From Rhodocollybia butyracea (Eukaryota; Basidiomycota; Agaricomycetes; Agaricales; Omphalotaceae): DNA of 64,000 nt. Shown here in pieces: positions 1 through 13,082 of the stretch. The stretch covers positions 101,903 to 165,902 of the forward strand of contig JADNRY010000137.1 of assembly GCA_015501585.1 (NCBI GenBank). The letters are read 5' to 3'. Each line of letters opens with the position of its first letter. Position 1 is the first letter of the stretch. The notes under the pieces are model-generated. The model made no database searches, had not been told where the DNA came from, and saw nothing but the letters and a program-made list of their open reading frames with translations. Made by a program: the position numbers and the translations under genes.

Positions 1-45
1 CACGTGCAGACAGATTAATTTGGGATCACATTTGCACACTGTTGC

Positions 46-3000
46 TTACCTAACATCCATGGCATCCGATGTCTCTTTCGTAGTAGATATCCAAGGTTGT
101 TGTCCAACGTTTCCTAATCCGAGCGGTAAATCTATACCGAAGCAATAGATGTACAATCTACTTACCACCAACATTCTGTGAGCTGTCGAAGGCTATCTCT
201 CCACCCAGCGGGTAAAAAGGAACGCTCGTTTCCTGTGATGGATAATTTGAAGGTATCAATGAACTGAACTCATCTTGATGGAAGGGACCACTTTGAAAGT
301 CCCCACCATGATGATATGATTCTAGAGAGGATGGCAGCTCAAACTCGGATGGTGCGGAGAAAGAGCCAGCTTGCATCTCGAACAGAGATTGTTGAGAAGA
401 ACGCTCTATAAGACTTCGTTCTCTAGCCACGTTATAGGCATCTGTAAGATCACTGATAAAAATGACATTCAAAATGGTATCCCTGGAGGAAACGATCAAT
501 GGTATATTGATAATATTAGCATATGACACATGCCATAGTCTTCCTGCGAGTTGCACTCTATGTACATGGAAAACTTGTCAAAGTCACTCACGTCGAATCA
601 TCTAGAAGACATACCGGTGTTCAATACTCGCCAAGAAGTCCATACATTTCACAACGTATCCCATTTCAGTGACAAGATCTAGATTAAGCCTGAGTCGTTG
701 GCTTTTCCACATACGGATCACGAGTATGGTTGCAGCATTAGCAATGGTGGCCTGGATAGAAAATGATTACTATATTATATGGTCATGATTCAGGTTGTCT
801 CCCTACCAGCGGCTGTGGACCAAGTAGCGGAGAATCACGTTGACGGTGGGCTTCAATGACTTGAAGAATTCTGAATGAGATGCGAGTGTGCGAATGCGGA
901 ATAATATAACGTACCAAGCACACATGAATGCGCTGTGCTGATGCATACCTCTAGCGAAGCGGGAGATGATATACTAGTGCGATGAGTTTCGATCCGAAGG
1001 AAGTAATACATTAGATAAAGTAGCGTCGATTGGGAAAACAATTTCGCGTCTGAACGTTGTGGGTCCCATTTCACTACATATTAATGCTCGATATGTTAGT
1101 TTTTTGAATAACACAGTGCCAAGGTACCTACGCTCTTCCGTATAGTCTCAAGCCAGTTGCTCAATGCTTTATCGATCTCGATGATAGAGCGCTGTCTTCG
1201 CGCCAAAACATCTTGCTCAGCTTTACGCCAAGAAGCAGATCGACGCACAAAACTCTGAACAAAACAAATAAGAATATGTTCCAAGTTGGACATGACCGGG
1301 AGAGAGGTTACCATTTCATGCTGAAAGTGGTCCAGAATATTGAGTAATTTCAACGTATGCATCCAGTATGAGAGTTTGCAGCGTTCTCCTGCAGGTTGTT
1401 TGAACGCTAGGTCACCAGGTTGCTCCCAGTACTCATCATCACATTCGAAAGGTAGCTCCGTGTCGTAGCTGGATGAGAGTCAGAGTTCAGTCGACAGTGA
1501 AGTAAAAAAGAAACTCACTCATTAGAGGACGCAGCGCGAGGCCGACCGAGATTTAAACTCATGGAGATATCGATGTAGTTCACATACCAAAATACCCGTT
1601 TCCAGAGTTCAGTGGACACCGTGGGGGACCCGGCTTTTTACGATGAGCACCCTTCAAAGATAAAACAAGTCAAGGAATCAACGAAACGACTGTAGATATA
1701 AAACTACAAACCACATCCTGCAGCATACGCATCCCTATTCCACACAGTACCCATCCAGAATGAGGCAAAGTTGTGGTTTGCATGAACATCATATACATCT
1801 GCGACCTTATTATCTACCATTCATCGTCACATGAGGAACAGCTTACAACAAGTTTTTGAACCTCTGAAAGGGTTGAGCCTCCAAAAATGACGTTGGTACA
1901 GGATGGACTTGTTGCATCCACATAAATCCAGCTGAAAGCTGCGATCCGTGCATGAAAACACGAGCTGGAAGAGAAGTTATGAGCCTTTTGGATTTCGTCG
2001 AGCTTGTGACGAATTAAAAGAGCTTACGGTCATTTGAATACCGAGAAGCAAGGGCGCATACAGCCAAAACAGCTTCGCCAAAATGACGATCATAAGTATG
2101 GAGACCAGCGGCGATAGATTTCTCGAAAGTTGGGCGATGCAAAAGAGGATAGTTGTAATGTACTTTCTCCCACCAAATCCCAGGAGATCGGCGAGCAGGT
2201 CCGGTGGAGGGAAAATAAGGGCTCTAGGTAGGGATCGGGTAGGAATTGCCACTAGTTATGAAAGTCAGAAGCGGTTGATTCTGTTCAAAGTCAAACGTCA
2301 CAGACAGGTTGTATTTCCCAGTAAAGAGCCTTTTGAATGCGTCAAAATGAGCTTTATCATTCTTGTTATCGTTGAGGCCGGTTTTTATGGCCTTTATGAG
2401 ACTGATTCTAGGATAACCGTTATAACGACCGCGAGAATACGCGACTCGAAATTGTTCCAATCGTTCGGTAAGCTCAGCATCCTCCTCCTCTTCCTCCGAT
2501 GAAGATGGAGGACCATCTTCATCTTGATGAGATTCCTTGGATTCTGAAAAGGGTTTAATGAGCTTCCTTGTCTTTGCATAGATAGCACAGTTACCAGATC
2601 TAGCTAACTCATCTTCGAGGGTGCGTATGTAGCTTGCCAATTCTTTGAGAATCTTCCTGAGTTCCGTTTCGTCTTTCGGTATAACATAAGGGACGGAGGA
2701 CAGAATTGACGTGGTCAAGGCTTGGATATTGGTACTGTTCAACAGTTTGGATTGTCTTTGGATGTGGTAGTAGTGTTGAGTTTGAAAGTGAGGAATACGG
2801 TTATCGCCAACTTACCCTGCCACTGGCCCTCTTTTCTGATAAACATAGATAAGTCGCGCTTTTCACAGTATCGCAGGGATGAGGTTACCTTTCGCGGTAA
2901 TGTATGTCGACACTCAACCTTCGATTACACCTAGTCAAGGATTTTTGTACGGGTAGAAATAGACTTAAAAGTCACCTTCAAAGATATACAGTGAGAGCAT

Positions 3001-3247
3001 GGGCCACCTCTTTTAGTAGAGCTATCGCCTAAAGTTCCATTAACAGCGAGGACTTCCCGACTTCTAAAGAACTTACATCGTACTAGCATAAAGTCAGATA
3101 ATTTTGGGTAACTTGGCTGTTTTGCAACTTACTTTTGCGTTTCTTACACGCGTCACAAGCGTGTTGAAGCCTCCTTTGCTTGACAGCTGTTGGTAAGGCT
3201 GTAGAACGAGAGTCTGAACGCGAAAGATCGTTATCGTTGTCCGACAT
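46..3247 (-). CDS. Zn2Cys6 fungal transcription factor with Fungal_trans domain
   Basis: Start chosen at the ATG at 3247 (MSDNDND...), which leads into a Zn2Cys6 cluster: CDACKKRKVSC at about 3140-3170, then an intron and GGPCSHC near 3000. A heptad-like linker follows (LRKILKELASYIRTLEDEL, about 2640), then an acidic run (SSSEEEEEDAELTERLEQF). The Fungal_trans domain is spread over small exons: NYPLLHRPTFEKS and VLAVCALASRYSND (about 2050-2150), LPHSGWVLCGIGMRMLQDVG then AHRKKPG (1640-1790), STELWKRVFW (1600), LGRPRAAS (1540). The last clear exon is 158-556; a final exon may stop at 46. Expected role: sequence-specific nuclear regulator; target unknown. The frame breaks between LADLLGF and WWEKVHYNYP near 2175, where one extra T would restore it. 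Individual exon limits are approximate. Confidence 0.8.
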
Positions 3248-3628
3248 GGGCGTTGAAGTAGAGGCTCCAATGCGGTACTCGGCCCGTCTACCGGGTCTAA
3301 CATGTAAGCAACAAACGAAGCGCTGGCCGCGTGCACATCATAAATAGTTGCTTCAGACTTGAACTTTTACAACGAGGATCCAAAAGCCAGGTTAAACGCT
3401 TCACATCGGAAATCTCGGATTTCTGGACGAAAAATCGAATAAACTTGTTTTGAAGCTTTCTGTGGTGGAGGTATGTGCCTTTTTTTCTTCGTGGTTGTCT
3501 GAACCTCATCAAAAATCAGGATCCTGATTACTGAACAAAATATCGTATAAGGACCAACTTTCTCAAGGACTTGGTAAGCCAAATCCAAACTACGAGTTTT
3601 GTCATAGTGACCCTCTGTTCCAGTCAAC
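3248..3628. promoter_or_regulatory. divergent promoter region between transcription factor and deubiquitinase
   Basis: About 380 bp lies between two start codons that point away from each other. No certain TATA box was seen. ORFs inside it lack homology-like features. A shared promoter is an inference from the layout. Confidence 0.4.
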
Positions 3629-6252
3629 ATGGCAAACCCGTATATGCCTTCGTCGTATTACGACCAGTCAGGTCCAGCTCCTTATGCCTACGATAATCAA
3701 GCTGGGCCAAGTTCTTACCCATACCAATACGGCGTTAACGGCCATGCCTACCAAAATTATCACCCACAACAACAGCATTACTTTCCTCAGAACCCCATAC
3801 CGAACGGTAAATCACCGCAGTCGCAAAATTTCTCGCATACGCCCGAGTATAATTATCATCATCCTTACCCAGTGCCTCCGCCGAACTCTCATTCTTCGTC
3901 AGCCTGCAGCAGCAGCAACAGCCAGAAATACTTTCTCCTATGCCGAAACAACTCTTGACATCTAGCTCGCATTCTACTTTGACTCAACCTCCGACAACTC
4001 CTCCAAATGCTTCACATTCCCCGTCGGTTCCTACATCTCCTGCAGATTCTCAATCCTCTCCCATGAGTGCTCCAATGGGTTCATGGCTATATGGTCGCGG
4101 CGTCCTCCAATCCCAAACTCGCACCTGGTCTCGTATTTTCATCTCGTTCTCGACCACCAGATCACATCGTAAAATTTGCACTCGATATCAGAACACCTCC
4201 TGCATCACCTGACGTAGCCACTGCGCCACTGCCCGAAGTACCAGCGGAGCCGATGGACGATGAACTCGTCCAAGAAGTGGAAAGAATCGAACTGGTGTCT
4301 GTTCCTTCCGTTTCGGTCGAAGAGGCGTCTACAGCCACGGAGACGCCTAGCACAACGCTGCCTGGTTCTCCCGCGAGTAGCACCACTTCTATATCCGTGT
4401 CAGGCATGCCAGCTCTAAGGATGATGTGCCCGCAGTCGCAGAGCCAGTGGCGGTACCTGATGTCATTCCAGTAGCACCAGCCCCACTCGCAAAATCGTGG
4501 GCATCACTGCTCAATCTGATTCTTCATCCGCCACACCAAGTGCTCAACGATCTCGACCAAAAATCCCACCTCTTCCGTCGTTGGATTTTCCATCCCTGCC
4601 GATGCGCCGCCATCTAGTGCTAGTGCTCAAAGCGCCATACCGCCTGGAAAAACGATCCGAGCTTCTTGCATTGCTAAACTCGGATTTCGAAACTGCATTG
4701 TCTTCGGGCATTTCCTACGCTACTGCATCAGCAACTAGTACAAAGGCATCCGTCGCCCAGATCAGTCCTCGGGGACTGATCAACACTGGAAACATGTGTT
4801 TCGCCAACTCGGTCTTGCAACTCCTTACCTACTCAACGCCATTCTTTCGGTTATTCCACGAGCTGGGACGGATCAGAACGGATGATATCAAAACAGGCTA
4901 CCGGGATAACGACGCCTTTGGTAGATGCGACAATCGAGTTCTTGGAAGACTTTCTACCAGAAGAGAAGAAAGCGAGGTTGGAGGCTGAGGCGAAAAAAAG
5001 CGAAAGCATCGTCTTCGTCTTCGGCAACTTTATCTGGTAGCAATGGCTCGAGTTCAGGCACAACCAAAGGCAAAGGCAAAGAACGATCATCTACTCCTCA
5101 CTCTGATGAAGACTACCTTTCTCCGTTCATCCCAACGGGCATCTATGACGCACTCAAGACCAAGAAGCAGTTTGACTCGATGCGAGGTGGTCAGCAGAAG
5201 ATGCGGAGGAGTTCCTCGGGTTTTATCTAGAGGTTTGGAAGAGGAATTGACGACACTGACGGAGACTTTGTCGAAGGCTGCGAGCGGACCTACTAAGACG
5301 AAGAAAAAGGTCCGGAATCCAAGCAGGATTCTTCACCCGCAGTGGAGGAGACGGAAGAAGACGCTCCGCCTGAGGCAGAGCAAGATGGCTGGTTAGAAGT
5401 CGGAAAGCGGAATAGGACTGTGGTTACACGCACGGTGAGTACCTCTTGTGCTTCTATTGCCCATACTATGATTTCTGATATCTTTATACAACAGATCAAA
5501 TCAACCGATTCCCCAATAACACGTATATTCGGCGGTAAATTCCGGTCTTCCCTTCGGTTCCCGGTCAAAAAGAAAGCGCAATCGTCGAAGACTGGAGGAG
5601 TCTGCAACTAGATATCCAGGTATGTCCCATTTCATATCACATTTTCCATATTCTCATCGTATTCTCCACAGCGTGATACCATCCATACTATCCAAGACGC
5701 TCTCTCCAACATCTCCGCCCTCAAACCGTTCATCTCACTGACCCACCACGCGAGGGCTCCCAACAAGTCCTCCTCGAAGCACTTCCGCCTGTCCTCGTCC
5801 TCCACATGAAGCGGTTCGAATATGACGCTGCTGTGGGCGGTGTAGTCAAAGTCGGAAAACAGGTCACTTTTGGGCCCGAGTTGGTTGTTGGAACGGATGT
5901 GTTGAGTGCGAAAGGGAGGAGTACCCTCGGTCCTGGCAGTGCCAAGGGGTCAAATATAAATTATTTGGAGGTATGTCTTCGACTGTGTCTATGTATCCCT
6001 GTTCGCTTGTTGATTACTTCTTCAGCCATCTATCACCATGGTATATCCGCCTCCGGAGGCCATTATACTCTCGATGTATTACACCCTGACCGGTACCCGC
6101 GCGCTGCTACAGCCAAACCGCGTGAAGGCTGGATTCGTATCGACGACGAGCTGGTATCCGATGTGCGGCCAGAGGACGTATTTGGTCCAGGGGAGTTTGA
6201 TGATGGTGGTGTCAGATGTGCATATCTGTTGTTTTACTGTAGGACGAAGTGA
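3629..6252 (+). CDS. USP10/Ubp3-type ubiquitin carboxyl-terminal hydrolase, reading frame interrupted
   Basis: A long Tyr/Pro/Ser-rich N-terminus (MANPYMPSSYYDQSG...) precedes a USP catalytic domain. The Cys box GLINTGNMCFANSVLQ is at about 4775, the QQ-box DAEEFLGFYLE at about 5200, VLHMKRFEYDAAVGG at about 5800, and the His box YHHGISASGGHYTLDVLHP at about 6020, ending RCAYLLFYCRTK. Introns: 5438-5494, 5620-5671, about 5970-6025. The family removes ubiquitin from cytosolic substrates; Ubp3/USP10 acts in vesicle traffic, ribophagy and stress granules. The frame changes at roughly a dozen points (for example near 3900, 4080, 4100, 4425, 4520, 4580, 4650, 4890, 4995, 5200, 5230, 5310, 5570, 5750), each fixed by one base, mostly in runs of two to seven identical bases. 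All catalytic motifs stay intact, so sequencing error is more likely than decay. Confidence 0.82.
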
Positions 6253-6621
6253 GGTGAGGTGGGACGTCGGGTTCTGCTACCAGTTGGATACGGTGTGCGA
6301 ATGTCGGTGTTGCTTCTTACAATTCATTGGCGTGAAAAAATTACTTTCATTCCTTATGCAAACCCGAAGCTTGCGATGCAAAGGTACTCCGAGACTTCGA
6401 TTTCGCGAAGTAGGAAGCGAAACACTGAACAATATTTTTCAACTTTGAGTTGGAGCTTGACAACACCTGTAGTCGTCATTTGAGAATTTCTATACGTATA
6501 TGACAAAGCGATATAAACTCGGGTGATAGATAACCTCAAGTGTGGGCTAAAACATCCGCAGGTGGGTTCGAACGTTCATGGATGGTTGACTACCATGAAA
6601 ACACCAAGTACTGTTTTATTC

Positions 6622-9600
6622 TCATTTATCTGAGTCACTGATGATCAGATCAGCAGCCTTGCGGGAATGTTAGTACCGCAGAAAAAAGGTATCACAACTA
6701 GCACACCTTCAGCGCAACAGCATACACGGTCTCCTGGATATGATGCGAGACTTCCTACACAATGTTAGTATCGTGTTAGTATCATGAGCAACCCACAGTG
6801 GCAAACACAAACCAAAGGGAGGATAGATGCATCAACGACTCTCAAGTTTCGAGTTCCATACACCTTTAAATTGTAGTCTACAACCCCTCCATCCGCCTGT
6901 GGTAACATACTTGCGGTCCCCACTTGGTGATGGAATGGCTGGACTTTTTCGCGCACAAATGCCTCAATCTTTTCGTTGTCCTTCAGGATCTCCGCAGGGG
7001 GTCACAAAGCGCATTGACTGCATCCGCATATGGAGCAGTTCCTATGATCCGCTCACAAAACCGCAAACCAGCAACAAGGGCTTGAACGTCAAGGGGATTC
7101 TTCAAATACCCTGGATCAATGTTCGGATGCACAAGCGGATCCGACGATGCAATGTGGGAAGAGCCTTTAGACAGTGGGTGAAGAAGACCGGTCAGAATAG
7201 TATGATAATGGGTATTTTCCTTGGCCTTGAAATTTGGGCTGCGTGAAATAAATCCAGGATTCTGTAGCAATCTTACAAAATGTGAGAAAAATTAAATGCT
7301 TGTATATCCATGATAACTCACTCAATTTGAGCATGCTTCCCAGTCTGGATCCACTCTTTAATGAAACCGAGTTTCTTTTGATTGAAAACATCTGCATCCC
7401 CAATGTCCTGATTTAGCTGTTGCAAAAAGAGGGCTAGTTCTTCCTTAGACATGACTTTATCAAGAGGGAGGTAAGAGTACATGGAATGCAAGGAAGTGAG
7501 CATTCCCTGTTGAAATTCCTGGCTAAATGTGTATGTTAAAAAACTCTGATTTATTGGACTTTTATCTGCATAACACCACTGCAATTTGAGCTCTTGTTGA
7601 AAGCGTTCAGGGTCTCCGAGTACCTCCAGTGTTTCGTATTGGTTGGAAATTTCATAGACGAAGGGCGTAAAACAATGGTCCTCTGCGTTCAAAGTCACGC
7701 CTATTGACTCCTGAGTTTTCATTAATAACTTACGAAGATTTTCCCCAACAGGAAGCTCCATTAGCTGTGTGATATTATGTTTTTTCCAATATATCTTTCT
7801 TTCCAATACCTGAAATCGAGTTCAGATAAATATACTTTTCAAAGGCTTCAAGCACATACCGCTGAGCTCTAAGAGCTGAGGAGACCCAAATGAGCCTAGA
7901 AAATAGGTGTTCGAAACAGTTGACTACAGTGGGTGTCTTGATATTACTATGAGTTATCATACCTGCGGCTAATATTACTTCCTTCCCCCCCGATAAGATG
8001 CAAAGATCTCCATCAGATATCACTTGTACGCCAGTCGCCACAAGCGCACCATTTTCACTTTCAAACACTACTTTAGTAGCGCGTGTGTTGGCAAACAGGA
8101 CAAGATTTTTTCGAGATGCATTCGGTTCATAGAAGGCCTAAACAGGTATCTCGGTCAAATTTTCCCCATGCTAGTCCACTATCAGTCTCACAGTTGCGGC
8201 ATAACTGCGAGTGGCAGTTTGTGGATCAATCGAGTTTAGTCCTGTTAACGCACCCCAATTTACTCCATTTCCCTTCAGGTCGATGTATGAGCAGATAGAA
8301 ACATTTCCAAAAGGTCCAGGAGACCACCCACTGGGTCAAGGTTGATTGGTACACCAAGTTTGTGGACAGTATTCAGGAATGACATATGGAGGTCATAGAA
8401 GTACAGTGGAAACGATGTTTTGATGAGTCCGCTTGTTTTGTGATGCTCGTCTCGTCTATATTCAGGATACACTTTCGCAAGTTGCGGTGGAAGCTCGGGA
8501 GACCCTTCAATCTTCAAATAATTTGGTTTGCAGTTGGTTTGCAGCTTTGTAAATTAGCTGTCATCAATCTCACCTGTTCCATGTATGGCAAAAGTGAGTT
8601 CCAGTTCCATCCAGGATTTCCAAGAGCCTCAAGTGCTACAAGTTATGTTACTCCTTGTCCGGAAAGTAGGATGTAACTTTATTAGTACCGTCATATTCTT
8701 CTCTGGAACCTCTAAGTATTTCAAGGTAAGTAATAAGTAAGCACAAGTGGCGCAAGCAACCGAAAACATCCAAGGAAGTATATGTACTGACCTTCCCATT
8801 ACCATATAGTTTATCTGATATTGTCATTATCACTGATCAGCGATATACAATGTCAGGTGTTAGCAGATTGCCTACCCCAGAAGAGCCTCCAACAAGCTTC
8901 CCTCTAGTAAGTAACATTAAATACGGAACATCGTCAAAGGATCAAGCATCTACCTTGGCTGGACAATTTTTCGACCATTGCAACCAACTTGGCTTGTAGT
9001 GTAGAAGTTCCTGTGGAACCCCAAGTTCAATTTTTCATATCCCGCATACAAGTGTAAGTGGCATATTCACCAATCAATGCGTTCATTTCCCCGCACTTTT
9101 TTTGCCATACCTAGGGAATCAAACATACAAATTATCTATATGGAATGGTGCTCCGTTACCCGTAAAGTGTGTGCTCACCGGGTACCGTTATATCCGTCAT
9201 ATCAGTCACATATTCGCCTGCTTCAATCAACCCCACCGTAATATTGGGGTTTTCCGAAAGTCTGTGTTATAATTACAGACAGAAAGGGAGCTTAAATATC
9301 TAGAACTTACTTAGCTGCTAATGTAGTACCAGCTGTCCCAGCCCCAACAATGAGGTAGTCAAATTTCTGAGAAATATTAGCGGGTAGTGTCATAGCAAAT
9401 TGTGAGGAATAACGCTCATTCGAAGTAGGTTTTCCTCCTGTATTTATAAGATATCGGTAATCCGGTTCCCGCGAACAACGGGCGCACCAATGTTCTGGGT
9501 CATCGGAACAGACTTCCCGGACTTGTAGCGTAAGTGTTTGGAGGCTCGTTCTTGTGAGTAATTAGCTTGCGGCCTTCATCGATCATCACGCAAAGGGTTT

Positions 9601-9646
9601 GAGACGAGACGAGAAATATCAAAATCGGTGGAGTTTTAGATGCCAT
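6622..9646 (-). CDS. secreted GMC oxidoreductase (aryl-alcohol oxidase-like)
   Basis: The start ATG at 9646 opens a hydrophobic leader ([20 protein letters not shown]). The FAD-binding motif [18 protein letters not shown] is at about 9310-9350. Then come [19 protein letters not shown] (8590-8640), [11 protein letters not shown] (about 7985) and [10 protein letters not shown]. The C-terminal domain has [31 protein letters not shown] (6810-6920) and [14 protein letters not shown], then a last exon [11 protein letters not shown] with stop at 6622. A His lies at each of the two positions usual for the family catalytic pair. About ten short introns. The family oxidises alcohols or sugars with FAD and makes H2O2, which feeds ligninolytic peroxidases outside the cell. 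The substrate cannot be told from the sequence; the frame between leader and FAD motif was not fully resolved. Confidence 0.85.
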
Positions 9647-10635
9647 CCGGTGCACTTTTTGGAATTTTTGTATCTCTCGACTCAAGGACTCGGGAAGTTT
9701 CTTTGCGCTTGATCGACTGAACCAGAAGTACTTATTACTTCCATCAGGATTCGCTCTCCATCATTGATAAATACGATTGTCCCCATCTACCAGTACTACT
9801 CTCTCTTTGACGTGATTTACATGTTCCCCGAGAGTCTTGTTCATCTTGCCCTAGCCTTGGAATCTGCTTATGCCTCACCGGTTCATTGCCGGTTCACGAA
9901 GTGGCCCTGAAGTGGCCTCTGAAGCCGATAGATCGCTCGTCACAATTCGCGCATAATAAGAATCCATCACCTTGGGTTTCGGGATCAAACATATTGTCAA
10001 CCAGACAGTGTTCACACAGGTTCACACTCTGAGTGGGGGCGTTCAGCAATGAGACATTTGGAATTGTTTAAAACGTGACAAGTTCCCGAATCATTGCCCC
10101 CTTCACCAAGAATGCCAGGGGGCGATTGAGAGGGCGGCGAGTCGCCATCCAAAGGTGCACAGAAAAGAAGCCAATTACCGCTGAACTATTATTGACTTGG
10201 CACCAAGGTGAGAACCTACTTGCCACAAGCCCACAAGAGTGAGGAGCTTTGCTTCCCATACGTCATAAGTACCCCGGTAGCTGAACCAAATGCAAGCGAA
10301 CCTACTACTCTAAATGTGATGAACCGCTTAAGGACGATTTCCCTCCGCTCTGGGAGGTATGGTTCGACACTAGTACCAAGTGGAATGAATGAATAGGAAC
10401 TACAAAAGAATATTACAATTATTTATGACATACTGCCAGAGCATGAACTTTACAAGAAAAACCCCCATACACTGGCGTACCGTATGGCGTACTAGCACTA
10501 CCTTTACAAAATAAAAATACACAGAATTGAGAGAAATGACCGGGAATAAGTGGAAGGAAGGGAAGAGGAATTAAACATAGAACTCGCAGGACCCAAAGCC
10601 TGGATGTGCACGATCTTGAAGAGATCAGTGGTTAA
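9647..10635. other. gene-free intergenic stretch
   Basis: About 1 kb between the GMC gene start and the chitinase stop. Two short overlapping ORFs (around 10068-10396) show no recognisable motif, and no tRNA-like arms were found. Confidence 0.4.
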
Positions 10636-12588
10636 CTACGAGCAAGCAAAAACTAGGTCCCAAGCACCGCTCGAACCTACAAACATTGGTCAATTGTGCA
10701 ACTAGAAAAGAAATACCAGAAAAGCTTACCACCAGGAACTTCGTCATCATTCCACTCTGTAGGTAACAGTCCACTGTCAATAAGATATACGAAGATTGAG
10801 ATAGATGAACTCACGGTTAGCTTTCCAGAGTTCATTGTTGTAGATAACAAAGACACCCCCGGTATACTATCGAATAATGTGAGGCCCGTGAATAGATGTT
10901 TTACATGAGTGCTTACTACAACAGAGTTTGACCATTGAGCCATGTTGGCGCACGAACCACCGGTGGGGGATGGAAGCGAAGTGGAGGTCTAGGATATATA
11001 ATATCATAAGAAGACAGGCTATTAAGGTAGGCGGAACTAACTGTAGTGGAGGCAATGGTAGACGACTTAGAAACAGTAGTGGTAGGTCCCGGCTTAGCTC
11101 CAGTCATGCCAGCTTGGACGGCTTTAATCCAAGCCGAATTACCAGTAGGGTATTCCCAGGCCATGATACCGGCGTCTAGAACACGGGACAATTAGGGTCA
11201 GAGATGAAGGGCTTAGATGAGAACTAGCTTACTCCATCCCATCGAGACAGCCTGAGAGGCACAAGAGGCCAGGAGGGAGGTTGTCATGTAACCATTGCTG
11301 GCATCGCTGGGACCAGCAGGCTTGCCAATAACAAGCTTGTCCAGAGAGATACCACGAGCGGCGATTTGAAAGACAGAACTTTTGGGCCAAGTGGAGGAGG
11401 AACTGGTAAGTAGACCAGCACAAGTCGTGTACTCGGTGGTACCCTCTGAGAAAAGGAATCTTTCAGTCATTGCCGACAAAGTAAATCGGTGCTACTAACG
11501 ATTGTAGAATTGGACGTTGTACTGGATTGAATATTAGTGACAACTAAAGCCCATTTCGAGATTAGTATGACGCACCCAATCGATGAGGTTACCGACTTTT
11601 TGGTCGATATAGGTGTATCCAAAGCCGCCGTAGAGCTCAGAAATGAACCAAGGAGAGACAGCTGAGCAAAGAAATAAAACAATTCAAAAATATTCGGACC
11701 GAGGATCAGATAGATACGTACGAGCATGGGTGACAATATATTGCCCTACCGGTAGGACTTTACGGAGCGCGGTGGTAAAGGAGATTAGCCAAGCCTCGGC
11801 AGTTCCATCTTTGCGATTGAAAGCATTGAAATCTAAAGGCTGTGTCTCAGATCGTGACTATCGGTGCGAGATAAGACACTGTACCTTCGTAATCGATATC
11901 AACACCATCCAAATCGTATTGAATAACCTGTGATCTTCGTTAGCACAATCAACAAAAGACTGTACGCCGAGTCAAACGTACAGCTGCCCCGATCCTTTGG
12001 GCTTCAGCGACGGGATCAAGGCCAGCCGAAGTTGGTGAAGCTGTGGATCCATATGCAGAAACACAGAGCGCAATACCAGCAGCGTTATATTGGGATTTGA
12101 CCGTCGCACGCTGAGCAGCAGTTAACTCGATCCAGTATCCGTAGTTGTCTGCATTAAATGTCGTCAAGAATGCGATATTACTATCAAAACAGACGATGTG
12201 AGCAAGGAGAAAGACTGTTGTAGAGTGAGCACTTGCAAGACGTTCCATCCCTAGATCACGCCACAAGAGGTTAATACGGCGTCATTGGATGAGCAAGATA
12301 AAAGATATTTACGGCGACCGAGGAGGTGGCGGGTACCGGATTGGTAGTGGAGATGAACGAGTCACTGTAGACCACTACATGGAGACATATTAGTTAAAGC
12401 ACAGATTGGGAGAAAGGACGTGACTGACCGTATCGTGGGGCAGACGGAATGAAATTACGCTTCGAGAGGTTGCGGGCGACAAGACTCGAATTTGCAGCAC
12501 TAATGTCGAACCCGTCAGCAGGGGCAGCGGAAACCACGACCGAACCGAGAAGGACTGTGAGGACAACTGAGCAGATCGAGGCGAACAT
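10636..12588 (-). CDS. secreted GH18 chitinase with C-terminal CBM5/12 chitin-binding module
   Basis: I chose the ATG at 12588 over the in-frame one at 12651 because it opens a classic signal peptide (MFASICSVVLTVLLGSVVVS, then AAPADG). Exons read YVVYSDSFISTTNPVPATSS (12310-12375), YGYWIELTAAQRATVKSQY (about 12110) and the GH18 active-site motif YDLDGVDIDYEG (about 11890) with its acid/base Glu. Next are GNLIDWYNVQFYN (about 11530), FQIAARGISLDKLVIGKP, and GIMAWEYPTGNSAWIKAV near 11140. A Ser/Thr linker leads to a CBM5/12-like tail: SCANMAQWSNSVV, GGVFVIYNNELWKAN, WNDDEVPGG and SSGAW, stop at 10636. It hydrolyses chitin beta-1,4 bonds in wall remodelling or prey/host chitin use. No frame break seen in the parts read. 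Confidence 0.88.
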
Positions 12589-12724
12589 GAGGAAGGGCAG
12601 GTTTCGTCCAACGAAGTTCAGAAACGGAAGGATTAGAGCTCTATATAACATTCCGAGAAGTGTGAACAGCGGCCGTCAAGCCGTGTTGGCATCTGGTTGT
12701 TGATTCACCCTTTAGAAAAACGAG

Positions 12725-13082
12725 GTGGAATTGCCCGAGTTACCACTTGAGTTGCGTTACCAAATAATTTGTACGCCTCTGAAGAAGAATCACCCTTGAA
12801 CGATTGAGAAAGGACGAATTAGTTCCGAGATTGAATAGTGCATATGGGTGTTATTCTAAGCTTTATCCATGGTACGACCCAGAGAAAGATGAACAAGGAA
12901 AGCCAAGAGCGACATTCGTTATTCCATGTAGCTTTCCACCACATGCATACGGAGCAGAAACGGAGAAAGAATACGAACAAACGAAATTGAATTTGACAGA
13001 AGAGACTAAACGAGTTAGAATAATGAGGATTAGAGATAAACACGGAGAAAGACGCCTTGTTAGCCCGAATGTATTGATTTAA
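12725..13082 (+). pseudogene. unknown charged protein fragment, possibly F-box/2EXR-like start
   Basis: In one frame 12725-12796 reads VELPELPLELRYQII, which resembles the opening of F-box or 2EXR proteins. After a one-base shift near 12790 the frame continues as TLERLRKDELVPRLNSAYG and on to VSPNVLI, stop at 13082 (Lys/Glu-rich). There is no start codon upstream in the first frame. It lies back to back with the chitinase gene. Probably a relic, or one exon of a gene broken by an indel; function unknown. Confidence 0.3.

Noticed and set aside
6566..6580. GGGTTCGAAC, resembling a tRNA B box
   Set aside because: No A box at the right distance and no acceptor or anticodon stem could be formed.
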